Part shown: positions 36,401 to 50,100 of the stretch, in pieces
How positions within the stretch are numbered: position 1 is the first letter of the stretch
Layout: every line of letters starts with the position of its first letter
Source of the DNA: Pratylenchus scribneri
Taxonomy: Eukaryota > Nematoda > Chromadorea > Rhabditida > Pratylenchidae
Assembly: GCA_030063045.1 (NCBI GenBank)
Contig: JAQSEB010000035.1
Coordinates: 434,001 to 498,000, forward strand
Direction: 5' to 3'
Length of the DNA stretch: 64,000 nt
The notes under the pieces: model-generated
Databases searched by the model: none
What the model saw: the letters and a program-made list of their open reading frames with translations, nothing else
Told to the model about the DNA's origin: nothing
Translations under genes and position numbers: made by a program

Positions 36401-37244
36401 GCCCCGAGCACATTTAAATGGCCAATTCCGGTGGGGATTACCCATTGCTGACTGAGGATTGGCAATTTACAAAATGGAAATCAACCAACCCAATCCCCAC
36501 CACCAATGGCATTTGGCTTTCCCGTGGCTGTCAGCACCGGTCGGTCGAGGAGGGGATCCAATCCAACAAAAATCCGATGCCACCTTCCCTCCTTTTTGGT
36601 CGGTCTTGCCGTTTCCCCTTTTGGCGTTTTCCTACTTTTTGCCCGTCGCCTAGGATTACGACCCAATGCCAACCTTTTCTACCCAAATGAGGAGCCAAAT
36701 GGCGATTGGCCCAATGGGAATGAATAAATGAATGGGAATGGGGGAGGTGGGAGATGGGACAATTTGAATATGGGAAAATGGCGGAAACCATGTCCAAAAT
36801 TGGCAGTTGCACATTTTAAGAGGAAGTCCATTTTTGAGTTTGCGATATAAATGGAAAGGGGGAAAATCCACTTTTTTGGTTTAATTAGTAAAAAAATGAA
36901 TGAATATTTTGAGGTTTGGTTTGGTTTGGAGGATTGGAAGAGGATTGACATTTTTGGCCCTTCTTCCAATTTTACTTTTTTCATTAGGGTGATGAATTAA
37001 TTATCCGTGTGTAAAAATATTCCAAGAATTATTTTTTGCCTCAATTTTTAATCCTAGCTGACTAAGGAATTTTATTGAATGATTTTTTTATTAAAAGGGA
37101 GAAAAGTGCAAAAAATGGAAATATGTATAAATATAGACAAGGGAACAGCTGGGAAAATTTATAAAAAAATGGAATTTGATTGGAAATAAAATTTGAATTT
37201 TCAAATTGGAATGAAATTGGATATCGAAAAATATACTTTTTATC

Positions 37245-37400
37245 TGCGCTCAGATTTTTTGGATCAACTGGGGAAAAGTGTAACGGTAACTCCTAGGATT
37301 ATACGGTATAGGGTTAGGGTCGTTAGGGGATAATTATCATCTCCCGTATCCCTAACCCTAACCCTGATCACCTATAAGGGGGACCCTACATTTTTTCAAA
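37245..37400. repeat. MITE-like element with telomere-like core (copy 2)
   Basis: Contains AACGGTAACTCCTAGGATTA, 'TATAGGGTTAGGGTCGTTAG', 'ATCATCTCCCGTATCCCTAA' and 'AGGGGGACCCTACATTTTTT', aligning with 1.9 kb and 41.4 kb. The TTAGGG/CCCTAA blocks are arranged as an inverted pair. Confidence 0.7.
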
Positions 37401-37479
37401 ATCAGAGCACAAATATTACATAAGTACCACCTTTTAAGACTATAATTCGCCCAAAATTTATTAGAATCAGGTTTAGGGT

Positions 37480-37610
37480 TAAGTTTTAGATTAGAGTTTA
37501 GCTCTTGAAGCAGAGGAATTTTCAAAAAACTAATTTGGCCAAGTTATATGTATGTGGCCTCAAAGAAAGATTATATTTTTCGAAGTTTTCGGAAAATTAA
37601 TTCAATTTTT
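37480..37610. repeat. Partial TTAA-MITE arm
   Basis: TAATTTGGCCAAGTTATATG and GTGGCCTCAAAGAAAGATTA followed by TATATTTTTCGAAGTTTTCG resemble the right arm of the 13.95 kb element. The outer part is not preserved. Confidence 0.5.
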
Positions 37611-40600
37611 CTGCAATCTAATACATTTTTAATGAATATTTCAAAAATCACATTGGAAAAAAATGACGTGAATTTATAAAATTTGCATTCATTTTTAGAA
37701 ATTTTACATTTTTTGTGGGAGTTCTTTGCATTTTTATTCTATATTTGGCCATAATATATAAATTACATTGCTGAATATAATTATGGTACAAATTAAAATG
37801 CGCACGGCTTAACCAAACGTTGTCAAAAAAATTATATAGAATAAAAAAGAAAAGGAAAAGCCTATAATTTATTTACAACATTTTGAAGGTGGGATAAAAA
37901 TGTTGAGAGTGTGAATTATTTTTTTGTTGATGGATGATGCCAATGCCAATGCTAACCACCACCATCCGTCCCCCCATTTCGCCATTTGGTTTGTGTGCGC
38001 GACTATGTCTCCTTCCATATTCTTCCTATTAAATTAAGTGCATTTGCGACAATCTCATATCCCCCTACGGCCCTATCCTTTCGAACTTCCCAGGCTCACA
38101 CGGCCCTTTGTCTGGCAATTTCTCGGAAATTCCGTTGGCCTCCCAATTGGCCAGATGGTTTTCTTCCCCCCACATTTTCCCCACCCAGGCAGTTGCCATG
38201 TCTGTGTCCTTTCGACCTTTTATGAGCATTTTACTGCGCGAACTTCGCCCATAGCCGCCAATCCCCTCTCCAATTTGGAGGAGCGGCAATTTTATAGACT
38301 AAATACTAAAATGTACCTGAGGAAAAGAGGTAGAATACCAAGTAAAAAAGGAAGTGAAAAAAAATTAATTAAGATGGCAGTTTTTGGGGGCAAAATTGGA
38401 ATATATAGGAAAGGGGCAAAAGGCACACACGCAACGTCCAAAACCATCGAAAGGGCCCCTCATTCGTACACACACAATTCAAATTGTAGGAAGGCTGGGC
38501 AAACAACACAAAAGTAATTGTGAAAAAAAAAGAATGAAAGAATGGAATTGAGGGATTCGATCCAATTGGAGAAAAATGAAAGGGGAATGTGAAATTTGGA
38601 ATGAGGGAAAAAGCTGGCCAAATTCATATAATATTGAACATTATAAAATATTTGGCAATTTGTTTTAAAAAGTGCCAACAAATTGTGGGTGGCCATAATC
38701 AAAGTGGAAATTGGATGTTAAAAAATGTGGCCAAAATCAAATGGGCAGTCAGGCGTCATTGAAGGGAATTGTGTGCACAGAATTTTGGGGACACCAATAT
38801 GGATGCCAAAAATTGACACTAGAAAATGGTGTAGGGTTGAGGGTATGAAAAATCCCTGAAGCGAATAAATTTGAAGGTGGGAAAAGGTGGCTTTGATTTG
38901 AATTGAATTGGAGATATATATTTCCACACCTTTATGGCCAAGCCATTGGAATTGGCCAAGGAGTCGTGTAGCCGTCTTTTTTTGCTAGCCAGCTTTCAAA
39001 GAAGCAACAAGGGATCTCTGAGAATGAGAATGGGACACCGAACCGGTCGGTGGTAGGTTGGTCCCATTTTCACTACAACAAAATGAGATTTTTTGTTTGG
39101 GAATTTCATATTCCCTTCTACATATATTCCATTGCTTTTGGTTCATTTCCTTGTGCCAATGTTAACCGCGTGCTTTTTTGCCTTTTTCCGTCTCCTTTTG
39201 ACGTTATGAGGCCCAAGGGGAATGTGAATGTGGCATTAGGACAATATATTTTGGGTGTATCGAATTTGGTTAGTTAGGTTGACATGAGTCTCGGGTCTTC
39301 GGGTTTCCGGGTTGGGTTTTCCTGAAGTTTTTTCGTATTTTCGGTACGAGTTAAGAAAAAGTCCGGATTTCGATTCACGGGTTCGGGTAAGGGTCAATTG
39401 TCGCAACCCTCTGTTGGGTAATGATTACCGAATTTGGCTATGCCGGATTGGAAAGTGATGTTTAGAAGAAATGAAAATGAGACAATGTGATTTTTTGCTG
39501 TGAGGCCACATAATATGAAATGAGGAAAAGGCCAAAGGCAAAAAAAGGCCAAACAGCGGCAAAAAGGAAAGAAAAGAAAGGAAGAGAGGATGTGAGTGAG
39601 GAGATCCCTCCGGACCACCCTCGAGAGCGGCACACAATACACCAATGAACGAGAATAGAAAAAAGGGGGGACTAAAGGAAGGGGAAGGGGAGAAGAAAGA
39701 CCGACTGGCAGCAAAGAGAAGGGGGATTATTTTTGCGGGCCACCGAGGGAGGCGATGGGCGATGTGAGGAGAATGTGGAATGATGGAAGGAAGAAAATGT
39801 GAGGGGAAGGCCAGCCACCAATGTTGCGTCCGTCCCCTTCGCCACTTCTTCCCTTTTGCCTTTTTTCCACTGCTGCCAGCCGCCCCGTTGGCAGCCGAGC
39901 TAGCCGTCTCCTCTCCTCCTCCTCTTTCGATAAGGAAACATATAAAATTGGGTGGCTGGCACAGAGAAAAGGCAAAAGAACATTCAAAAGGGGGAGGGGA
40001 GACAACCCGGACAGCCGGCTGACTGCTGCCAGACGGCACTCAAAAAAGTGTCCACTATTTCTCAAAATGCTCTTTCTTCTCCCCAATTGGATGGTCAGAG
40101 AAAACATCGCACCACCCAACTCGTGTGTAGATCTTTTTTGCATCGCTGGCGGGGAAATGGGGGCGGCGAGCATCCACCCATTCATTCATTCCGCCTTGGT
40201 GAGCGACTCGCCCAAAGGGATGGCTTATTTTGTTGGGTGGAAAGAGGGGCAAAAGAGTTGCGATTGGAAGGAAAATAAAGGGGAAGGAACGAAGTGGGGA
40301 TGGGCTGAAAATGTATTGGAAGGTGGAAAATGATGGAATTGGAAGAGAATTGTTTGAATAGGAGGAACATTATTTGGATCAAGTGGAAAAATGGTAATGA
40401 ATACCTGTAATTCTGGCACTAATTCCTCATCGGAAAACTATTCCAAATCCGACTTTTGGCCATTCTTTTTGCTCTGCTTTCAATGTCGATTCTCATTTCC
40501 CATTCATCCATCATTATACTAGTAGCAAAAAATCGGGGAAAATTTAGAGGTAAAAATGAGAAGGGATAGCGAGCGAAGATGAAGATGGGTAAAGACAGCA

Positions 40601-41409
40601 ACATTGGGGGCCAAAGCCAAGCCATCAGGCATTGGGACTTGGCCAACCCTCCATTTTTCCCTTCCCATTTTTTTCCCTTCATAAAAAACATATAAGGGAG
40701 AAAACGTTGCGAACGATGCGGGCGGGCGGCTGTCAGCAATGAGGGTGGGCGCGCAAGGGGAAGTGGAAGAAAAGAATTGGGGAGAGGGGCATTTTTGGGG
40801 CAGCCGAAGGGAGGGGGGGGGGGGCAATCATTGGAGTGAAGAGGAGGAGACAAATAAAAAAAGAGGCTGGCTGCATTGAGATGAGAAGAATGGGGAAGGG
40901 TCCGCGTGCCCGTCTTTTGGGCGACGGCAGTGTTGCGTTGTGTGGGGTCGGACAGGCTTTTTGGGGGAAGATAAAGGAGAAGGAGAATATGAAGGCAAAG
41001 GACGGGGAACGGGCGAGACTGTGGGCGGCTGGCAGCAAGCACAAGAAGGATGACTTTTGGGCAAAGGCGGCAGACTCGGAGAAATTGAAGAAGAAATAGG
41101 CTGGAAAAAGCCAACTGACTTGATGAGGGACTTTGTGTGCTGCTCATTTCAGCTGCTCTCGGGTGGTCTTTTTTGTGGCCTTTTGGCCCAACGAAACAAA
41201 TCCAAAATGAGAGAATTCGGAAATGAAATTTGGTCTTTTTTCTGGGCGAATATATTGGATATATAATTCAATCAAAATTGCAAATCCAATGAATTCTTCA
41301 ATTTTTGGTTTAAAATAAATTTGACCAAAAATTGAATATGCAAATTTTGGTAGAATTTTTCGGGAATATTCCACCTAAATGATTTTATAGAATTATAATT
41401 CAATTTATT

Positions 41410-41598
41410 TGGTACTTATCGGTTATCTGGTACCAATTTTTTGATCAACTAGTAAAGTTACGGTGACCTTTATGGGTCAATCGGTATAGAATAGGATTAG
41501 GGTCATTCAGGAATAGGTTATCATCGCAGGTATCCCTAACCCTAATCCAAAACATCCGTGAGGGGGACCCTTCACTGGTATGGTACCAGATAATTACG
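41410..41598. repeat. MITE-like element with telomere-like core (copy 3)
   Basis: Best-preserved ends of this family: GGTTATCTGGTACCAATTTT at the left and TGGTATGGTACCAGATAATT at the right, so the terminal inverted repeat is close to TTATCTGGTACCA. The interior has AGTTACGGTGACC, ATAGGATTAGGGTCATTCAG, GGTATCCCTAACCCTAATCC and GAGGGGGACCCTTCAC. Confidence 0.8.
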
Positions 41599-44151
41599 CT
41601 TATTTGATGACATCCCTGAAAATGAGAAGAAATTCACCAAAATGTGCCCAAATTCATTGGACACAAATAAATCGCAATATTCTCCTCCCATTCCCTTCTT
41701 CTTTCGCTTCGCAAAAACAACATTCGCCTCTTGGCCCAATCTGTGTTTTTATTCCCATTTCCCCTTTACCCCGATGGCTTCATCTATTTCTGTTGCCTTT
41801 TTCCTTCTCCAATCGCCGATTCCAATCTGTTCGATTGGGCGGCAAACATAAAAAGTGTGAAAAAAGAAGGGAAGAAGGAAAAGCATCGGACAAATCGACA
41901 CCAATTCACCCTTTGGCGGGTAACCCGGCAAAAGGGTCGTCAATTAAAAAAGCACGCGATTGTCGAAGAAAATTTGTGGAGGCTTAAAAGGGTCAAAATG
42001 TGAAGAATCAATGAAAATGAATGAAATTGATGGGGAAAGGCGAAAATCGGACAATTGTCTCATTTTTGAATGAATGCTTTTGGCCATTATAATGGAATTT
42101 AATGATGATGGGTAGGTAAAAATGGAATTGAATGTAATTGAGCCAAACACACAGTTGAATGTAAATGATGGCGGATTGGGGAGGATGGGCCGTATTTTTA
42201 TTCATTCAAATTGGGGAGGAAGGCATTATACAAAAAAAGTTGTTTGTTTTGTTATGGCCAAATGCAAGGGGGGGGGGGGGGTGGATGGATGGGATGGCTT
42301 TGCACCATTTGCATTTTCCAATGTGCGATGTGCCCCCTTTTTCAGCCATAACTTCCTCCAACACAGACAATTATTAAAAATAAACTCATGTAAAAAGTTT
42401 TTGGGATTGCCCTTTGAGTTTGCCCTCCCCCCCCCCCCCCCCTATTTAAATGTAAATCCATCAAATTTTCATTTCCTTTTTGAGCCTAATCCTCACAATT
42501 ATGCTTATCCAATCGCCCTTCTCGGTGCCAAAAAATTTCACTTTTAAATCTCATTTTCCAAATTCCTCCCTTTCTAATCAAAATTGAACGCCCTTAACCA
42601 CCCACAGTTTAGTGAAGGGTAATGGCGGCTGGCAGCAATCAACATGGATGGTCGGGACAGCCGTTTTCTTCCTTCGATAAACTCGTGATTGGGAGGATGG
42701 ATGGAAATGGAAGGTAAAATGGCAAAGATGGATTGGGTTGGGGAGGAATGGGCCGATATTGAATTAAAGAAGAAGGCAACAATTCTGTGCTCGAGAAATA
42801 GAATTGGAAATGGGAGAATGGGCCATTGGGATGGATGCGTATTGCGTACACGGTTGGATGGCGGCTGGTAATAATGAGTTGAAGAATGGAAGAATTAGAG
42901 GAGGATGACTTTTCATCTTTTTCAATTCTTCCTTTTCATACCCAAAAATTGTTGCACCAATCATTTTTGGGGGCAAAGATGAAAGTTTTTGAATGTTTAA
43001 ATTGGGGGGAAAAGAATGGAAATGAACTACAAAAATTCGCATCTGGCCATTTTTAGAGTAAAAAATTGGAAGAAAATGACTGCATTCGGTGGGCATTGGC
43101 GATAAGAAAAAATAGGCGAAGTCTGGAAGGAAAATATAAAAACAATATTTTTGGGCCAAAGTTCAATTGAGAGGGGATGCTTTATAAAATTTAATTGTCT
43201 AAAAGAGACACATTTGCTTCTCATTTTTGAAAAAACAAAAAAAAATTGAAAAAAAATGGTAGAATTGAAAATGTATTGGCCACATTTGGAACTAATTTGC
43301 GACGAATTCCCTTTTCCATTCCTCTGCATTATTGAGGAAAATATTGCAATCTTTTTGTTGGGATTTTTACTTTTTTCTCAAACTAATTAGGACAATATTT
43401 GGGAAAAGTTTTTGCAATAAATAAAAAATAATTTTTTCTGATTTTAATTTTGTATTTAATTTATCACCCAAATCTGTGGCCAACATTTCCCTTTTTTGTT
43501 CTTTCCAAATTCCATTCTAAACCACTACAAATGAAAAAGCCAAATTGGCGGCATTGTGATGCATTTTTTTCCAATTTTTACAAAATTTAATCAGGCGAAT
43601 TGTATTGTCTGAAAATTTGGTCTCCCCAATCCCCATTGGCCCTCCATAAAATTTCATCAAAATTCCTGGCCAATTCCCTCATAAAATTAGCCATTCAATT
43701 TTGGGCAAATGTCTCCAACAAATCTGGCACCCACATTTTTTTTATTATGCCCTTTCCATTTGGTGAATTATAATATTGTGCGGGAATTGGCATTGGCATG
43801 GATATGGGCGAATATTATTTTGGCATTGGCACCCACCGAAGAATGGGAAATGAACCAATGGGAAGGGGGCATAAATTTTTGGCAAAAATGGAAACTCAAA
43901 ATGTGAATCCATTACAGTGATTGGAAAATATGGCTAGGGGTAGGAATAATATTTTGTTGGCATTGTCAACTAGGAAAAATGGAATTTTTAATGATGGAAC
44001 AAAATATATAAATTTTGTGCATTTTATTCATCACAAATTATAAGTAAAATATTTTATATAATATTTGCATCAAATTGAAAAAAAAATGAAAGAAATGTGA
44101 GCGGATGGAGACCGTATTTATTTTTGGGGTTTTAGTTGCCATTTTTTGGCA

Positions 44152-47100
44152 CTAATTTGGGAGAAAATGCCGTTGCCTCCCAAATTGTTTGGTCAATTTT
44201 GATGATTGTACAGTATTTGTTGGGCATTGTTCTTCATTATTATTCATCATAATTGTGGAAGAATCGAAGAATTGTTGGAATGGAGAATTGGCGGTGGAAG
44301 ACACGTTAATTGCGGTGTTGTGGAAGAATAATTTCCTTTGCTGCTGTTGAATGGATGGAGGCAACTTTTTTCCATCAAAATTGGCAGAAGGTGGAGAAAA
44401 AAGGCGATTTTCGCAGCAACAAGAAGTCCGATTTTGGGTTGGGGCAACATCATCATTATTAACGGATTGTGCATTATTTTCATCTGAATTAATTTTGTTA
44501 ATTGTTGCCACCGACTCTGTGGAACAATGCCGCACCAAAATGTTCTCAATTTGTTGCTCTTCTACATTAAAATTAATTTGGGAATAAATTCAATCAAAAA
44601 TGTGCGCACCATCGCCGAGTGGAAGTTGTTGTCGGCATTCCTTCTCCTCCTCCTCAATTCCGGTCAATCGAAGTGGGCATGGGTTGATCACGCTGGTCAC
44701 TGAAAAATTAGATTAATTGGAGTGGAAAATTTTTAAAGAAATTTGAGGACAATACACAAAAATTTGAAATAAAATGTTTTTTTAAATGAAAAATTTTGGT
44801 GAGTATAAACCAAGGAGGAAAAAAAAATAAAAAGGGAGGGGGAATGCACTCTGGCAAACTTTTTTCCAATGTTCCCTGGTGGAGGATTTTGCGCAATTTC
44901 AATTCCCCTCCGCCACCCAAATTTAGGGAATTTGGGCGTTGGCGGATATCGTCCGACAAATTGATGTTGTCCCTTTCCACTGTAAATCCAAAATTTTTGA
45001 CCAATCAGAAAAATTCCCAATTAATCATTCGTAAACTGTTCACTTTTTCAGATCAAATGATTAGGCCAGAAATTTATGACCAAATTAAAAGTTCGATTTA
45101 TTTTGACTCTTGTTTTGATATCATTTACAAATTTCTGCAAATCTGCTATACATATGTACTATAAACTGGTAATAAATTTGCAAAAATTCATGCTAATATT
45201 AATTGAAAAATTTGATTTACATTATAGTGCAAATTTCGAGATTTTAAACCAGCATCCCCTAATTCCATATTCTATCGTACTCAGTACAGTACTCACCCAT
45301 TGAGGCATATCCAGAGGAATTTGGTGAGGAATGATGTTGATGGCCTTTATTTGTTTGGAATCCATCATTGTGACTTTGGCTAGGATGGAGGAATGTTGGT
45401 CCCATTTTTTGTTGTTGATTCCTTCTCACTGGAGTTCCATCCAAACTGGATTCTTGGCTTTGATCTTGGATTGTTTCAAATTTAGTATGGAATGATGAGG
45501 ATGGTGTCATTAAATACTAAATGTAGGTTAAAATTTAGTTTAAGAAAACAAAAAGATTCCATCGAACATTGTTGATTGTGGTTGGCAATGAAATTGTCCT
45601 TTTCATTCGGCCACCCAATGCCCCATTTAGGCAATTTGCTTTCATCATTTGATGGCCATTGGCTCGTTTCTGTCGTGCCAATACCCTGGCGATTGCCTCC
45701 TCTTGTTTGAGTCGATCCATCTATTAAAATAATAAAATTGGACCACTTTTTCTTCTAATTTGCCTTGATCAGCCATTCGACTGCTTGGATTGTTTTCGTG
45801 ACATATTCACTCAAATAATCGCATCGGGACGTCAATTGTTGTTCATCATTTCCACCCCACTTTGTGCCAATCTCTTCCTTCACTTCTTCTCTTCCATTTG
45901 TCGCATCTTTCACTGCCAATTTGGCCAACATTTGACGATTTTCCATGTCCAGCGTTGATCTCGGAATGCAGGCAACCAAATCCACAAATAATCCAGTCCC
46001 AGTCAAAGGTGGTATTTCAATGGAGGAATTTCGTCGATTTGACCATGGAAATGACCATCGACTGGTCGAATTTTGTTGGCGTCCAGAAATGTGGACACAA
46101 ATTCTTTTTCTGAGCATCAAAGACAAACAAAATGGTTGGCCAATTCGAAGGACAATCTGTGTGAATGTTGGTGATGGAATAAATTAAATCCATTATTTTT
46201 AATTCCGCCTGTTTGTGTTTTCGCTTAGAATAATTCCGCCTGTTTGTGTTTTCGCTTAGAATAATTCCGCCTGTTTGTGTTTTCGCTTAGAATAATTCCA
46301 CCTGTTTGTGTTTTCGCTTAGAATAATTCCGCCTGTTTGTGTTTTCGCTTAGAATAATTCCGCCTGGTCGTGTTTTCGCTTAGAATAATTCCGCCTGTTT
46401 GTGTTTTCGCTTAGAATAATTCCGCCTGTTTGTGTTTTCGCTTAGAATAATTCCACCTGTTTGTGTTTTCGCTTAGAATAATTCCGCCTGTTTGTGTTTT
46501 CGCTTAGAATACTTCCGCCTGTTTTGTGTTTTCGCTTACTTAGAATAATTCCGCCTGTTTTGTGTTTTCGCTTAGAATAATTAGAATAATTCCGCCTGTT
46601 TGTGTTTCACTTAGAATAATTCCGCCTGTTTTGTGTTTCACTTAGAATAATTCCGCCTGTTTGTGTTTCATAATTCCGCCTGTCGCTAATATTATCCCAA
46701 AACTATTTACCTTCAAAAGAAGATAAATTCGTTCGCCCTTGGCCGATTGCCTATTCAATTCAGGGCATCCATGCAATGAACTATCCCAATGGCAAATTGC
46801 ACTCAAATGATTCTGTAAAATTCTTTCATTCCATTTCCCATTCCCTCGATTACCTCCCCCATTTCCCTCTGCCCAATTGGCAATTCCAATTGGCCATCAT
46901 CGTATTCAAATGGCAAATAATTGTTGGCACCAATCATTGGCATCATTTCCTCTTCCTCCTCTTGCCCATCTTCTTCAAATCGATTCGGACCATTTTGAAG
47001 GAAAATAAGGGGACAATGCTTCTCGAAGCCGGCGGTCCCCATTTTGTCCAAATCCGCCGTTGATGGTGCACCGGGAATGCCGGCTGTCGGTATTGAAATG

Positions 47101-50100
47101 GCATTCCTCTCCTCTATCAATTGCATCCAATTCATCAACAATGCCCTTTCCCTTTCCTCCTCGAATTCATCTTTTTTCTCCTTTTTATTGTTTCCAATTG
47201 TGTGAATTTCCTTCTCCAAATATTTGGCCCTTTTCTCCAACAATTCCTCCCATTTTGCCCTCAATCGTGCCAAATCCAATTCCTGGTAACTGTCCAATGT
47301 AATGCCTTCTTCCTCGTCCGATTCAACCAGAATTGAGCCGATATCGACTGATTCAATTTCCTCCATACAAAATGGCAATCCGCCACAATCTTTTGTCCTC
47401 AAAGAAATTTGAATTCTCCGTTGTTGACCTTGACGGATTCTGCAGAAGTCAAATTTATGCAAATTTTATTATTCATTTTAAATTTTACTTGTAAATTCCT
47501 CCGGTTGGCCAATTGTTTCCTTCCGAAATTGGCACTGCCGAATATTCGCCCCTCTCATTCAATTCCATAATTTCAATCCACATTTCCAGCCTTTTTGTTA
47601 CTTCTTCCCATCTTTCCCGCAGGCTTTTTTTCTTCCTCTCTGTCATTTCATGCATTTTTTGTTGGCCATTTTCATAATTCAAATTCCATTCTTTTGCCTC
47701 TTCCAATTCTTCCCATTCACCGTCAAATTCATCCGGCACAATTCCTCTCTTCTTCATCTCTTCTTCCTCTTCATCATCCCCTTCTCCATCCATTCGATGG
47801 CCCCAAATTTCGATGGACAATGCATCCTCTTCAACATATTCCAAAAATGGCCGAGTGCAAACCAATTCAAATTCCTTCAAATTTATTAAAATAATTAGGT
47901 TAAATTATTTTCTCCCACATTTGCTGCATCAAAATCCACATTTGTTTGGCCAATTCCCTGTTCGCCCGGCACAACTATTTCCGATTGATCATAAAATGAA
48001 TATTGGCAAAATACGAAACTGCAATGCTCCGGCGGCAAATTTGTTGCCTTTCTTATTTCCACCTAAATTAATCAAAATTAAAATCCATTTATCCTTTTTC
48101 TTTTACCCGGCAAATGATTGTTTTGCCCAACAATTTTTCTGGCCTATTTTCGCCATCCAATTCCACCAATTCTTCCTCTATTGAATCAAATGAATCTTCC
48201 TCTGTGGATGATCCACCGGAAATGGCCAATCGTTGCAATTGAATGTGCAATTTGCCACAAATTTCGCCTTGTTGATTGACAATCAAAATTTGGGTTTCTA
48301 TTGGGCCATTGAAATCATGTAAAAGAATGCCCAAATGGACATTGGCCACTCCAATTAGACTGTGCCTTTCCTTTAAAAATAGAAAATAAAATTGATCGAA
48401 TGATTGAATTGGTAACCCTTTTGGCCAATAAATTGCCAAAAATGTGCATTAATGGATGCTGAATCTCATTTTGGCCATCTTTTTGAGGGAATGCGGGCAA
48501 TCCACTGCGCGAAAATGCCAATGCCCTCAATTCCGCTAATTTGCACTAAAATTGGCCCAAAATTATATTCCACCCCATTTCCCATGCCTCCATTTGTTCC
48601 ACACTCAAATGTTGCCCATTTTGTTGTTGTTTTGGCCAATTTGCCCAATTGGCCAAAATCACCGGCTCACAAATGCATCCCAGGCCCCGTTCTTCTTCCC
48701 CTCCATTTTCGTCCTCTTCCTCCTCATTTAATTCCACTAATTTTGATGGTCGCAAATTGTGCGCGGGGATTTGTAAAATGACCGAAAAATGTAGCCGGGC
48801 AAATCCAAAAGAATGGCCAAATGAATTGGCAGAGGAATAAGCTATTATCAACATTTGAATGAGGGAATTGGCCTCGGTGGCCAAAGAATGTGCGTGTTGG
48901 ATGGATTGACGCAATCGACGAAGTTGGCCAGTGAATAATTCCTCCCTTTAAATGTGGGATTGAATATATTTTTGCCTTTTCAATTTCCAACCTTCGATGG
49001 GCCCATTCCAAGAATCTATTTTTGCTGTTTCCAGTTCCCCCATTATTGTTTAAATCACGCCGAAATACGGATGATGGACTTGGATTCATTCCAAAAATTG
49101 TTGTTTGGCTAATTGAAGGGGTCATCGGGGTAGATGAGGAAGAAGGCGTCTAAAAAGGGATTGTGAATTCCATCAAAAAAAGAATTTTTGACCGGCATAT
49201 TTTGGCTCAATTCCCGAATATATTGGGAAAATTGTTCATACTGTTGCTCCAATGCCATTTTCTTCTCATGTTGATGCCTTTCCGAAATTTGTTCCATTGC
49301 CATTTTGAAGGCCTCCTGTTGTTGAGTATGAGTTTGGTTGAGGAGACGAAGACGATCCACTTCCTCGCGCAATTCACGAATTATTTTAGCATTTGAATCC
49401 TGTGTGGCAAAAAAAGAATGGAATTTAAAACAGACAGCAATTTGATTGTATATTTCCAAAAAAAATTAAATTAAGTTATTAATTAATGTTTTATAAATTA
49501 ATATTAGAGTATGCTTGCTTACTTTATGCCTACCTAAATCCAACTAAAATTAATAATATTTTTGGGCGAAAAAAAAGAAAATGGTGAAGTAATTATTATC
49601 CAAACCATACTCGTCAGGAAAGGATGCCTTAATTGATATATAATTTATCATTGTTTGATTAAATTAAAGGGTACTAAACCATTGTTGAACCATTATAATT
49701 TTTTGTCATTTACAACATTTTTAAATCATTTTTATTGTTTTTTTTTTGCCAAATTAAATATACCACCTAAAATATCATCAATCAGACCGAACACCGATCA
49801 TAGTTGCCTCTCATCTATTTACTCCAAAAATAAAATAATTTATGCGATATGCCCTATAGAAATTCCTTCCCCTAAGCCCAAACCAATCCCCATCCAAACC
49901 AAGAGTTTCCAATTCTATTCTCAATTTTTCTCTTCTATAAGGGCATATATTTCAATTACAGTCTACCTCATTCACGATAGCATGTGTCTGAATTCGTTTG
50001 GCCCTGTCGGCGAATCTCAAAGTGGACAATGTTTCCTCATAATTGCTGAATGCCGGTGATATTGTGGCGATCATTGTTGTTCGACTGTTGCCTCCCTTCA

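Larger units (their letters stand above)
32191..44151. other. 12-kb region without a recognisable gene
   Basis: Upstream of TRA-1 and downstream of the kinesin gene. Much of it is purine-rich on the plus strand (GGAAGGGAAG, ATGGATGG, GAGGAAG), which creates long overlapping frames on both strands (for example 33851-34579, 39425-40039 and 40419-41147). Their translations are low-complexity (Pro/Ser/Phe or Gly/Lys/Arg) and match no family. Five poly-G/poly-C tracts and two repeat copies lie here (listed separately). The region may be an extended TRA-1 upstream region or contain a very long 5' UTR intron. Confidence 0.5.

Noticed and set aside
37300..37370. Internal telomere or chromosome-end fusion
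   Set aside because: The TTAGGG-like motifs are few, irregular and embedded in a dispersed repeat; nematode telomeres are TTAGGC.
39425..41147. Several minus-strand frames of 100-242 codons
   Set aside because: Pro/Ser/Phe-rich low-complexity translations over a pyrimidine-rich strand, overlapping in all frames; no family resemblance.
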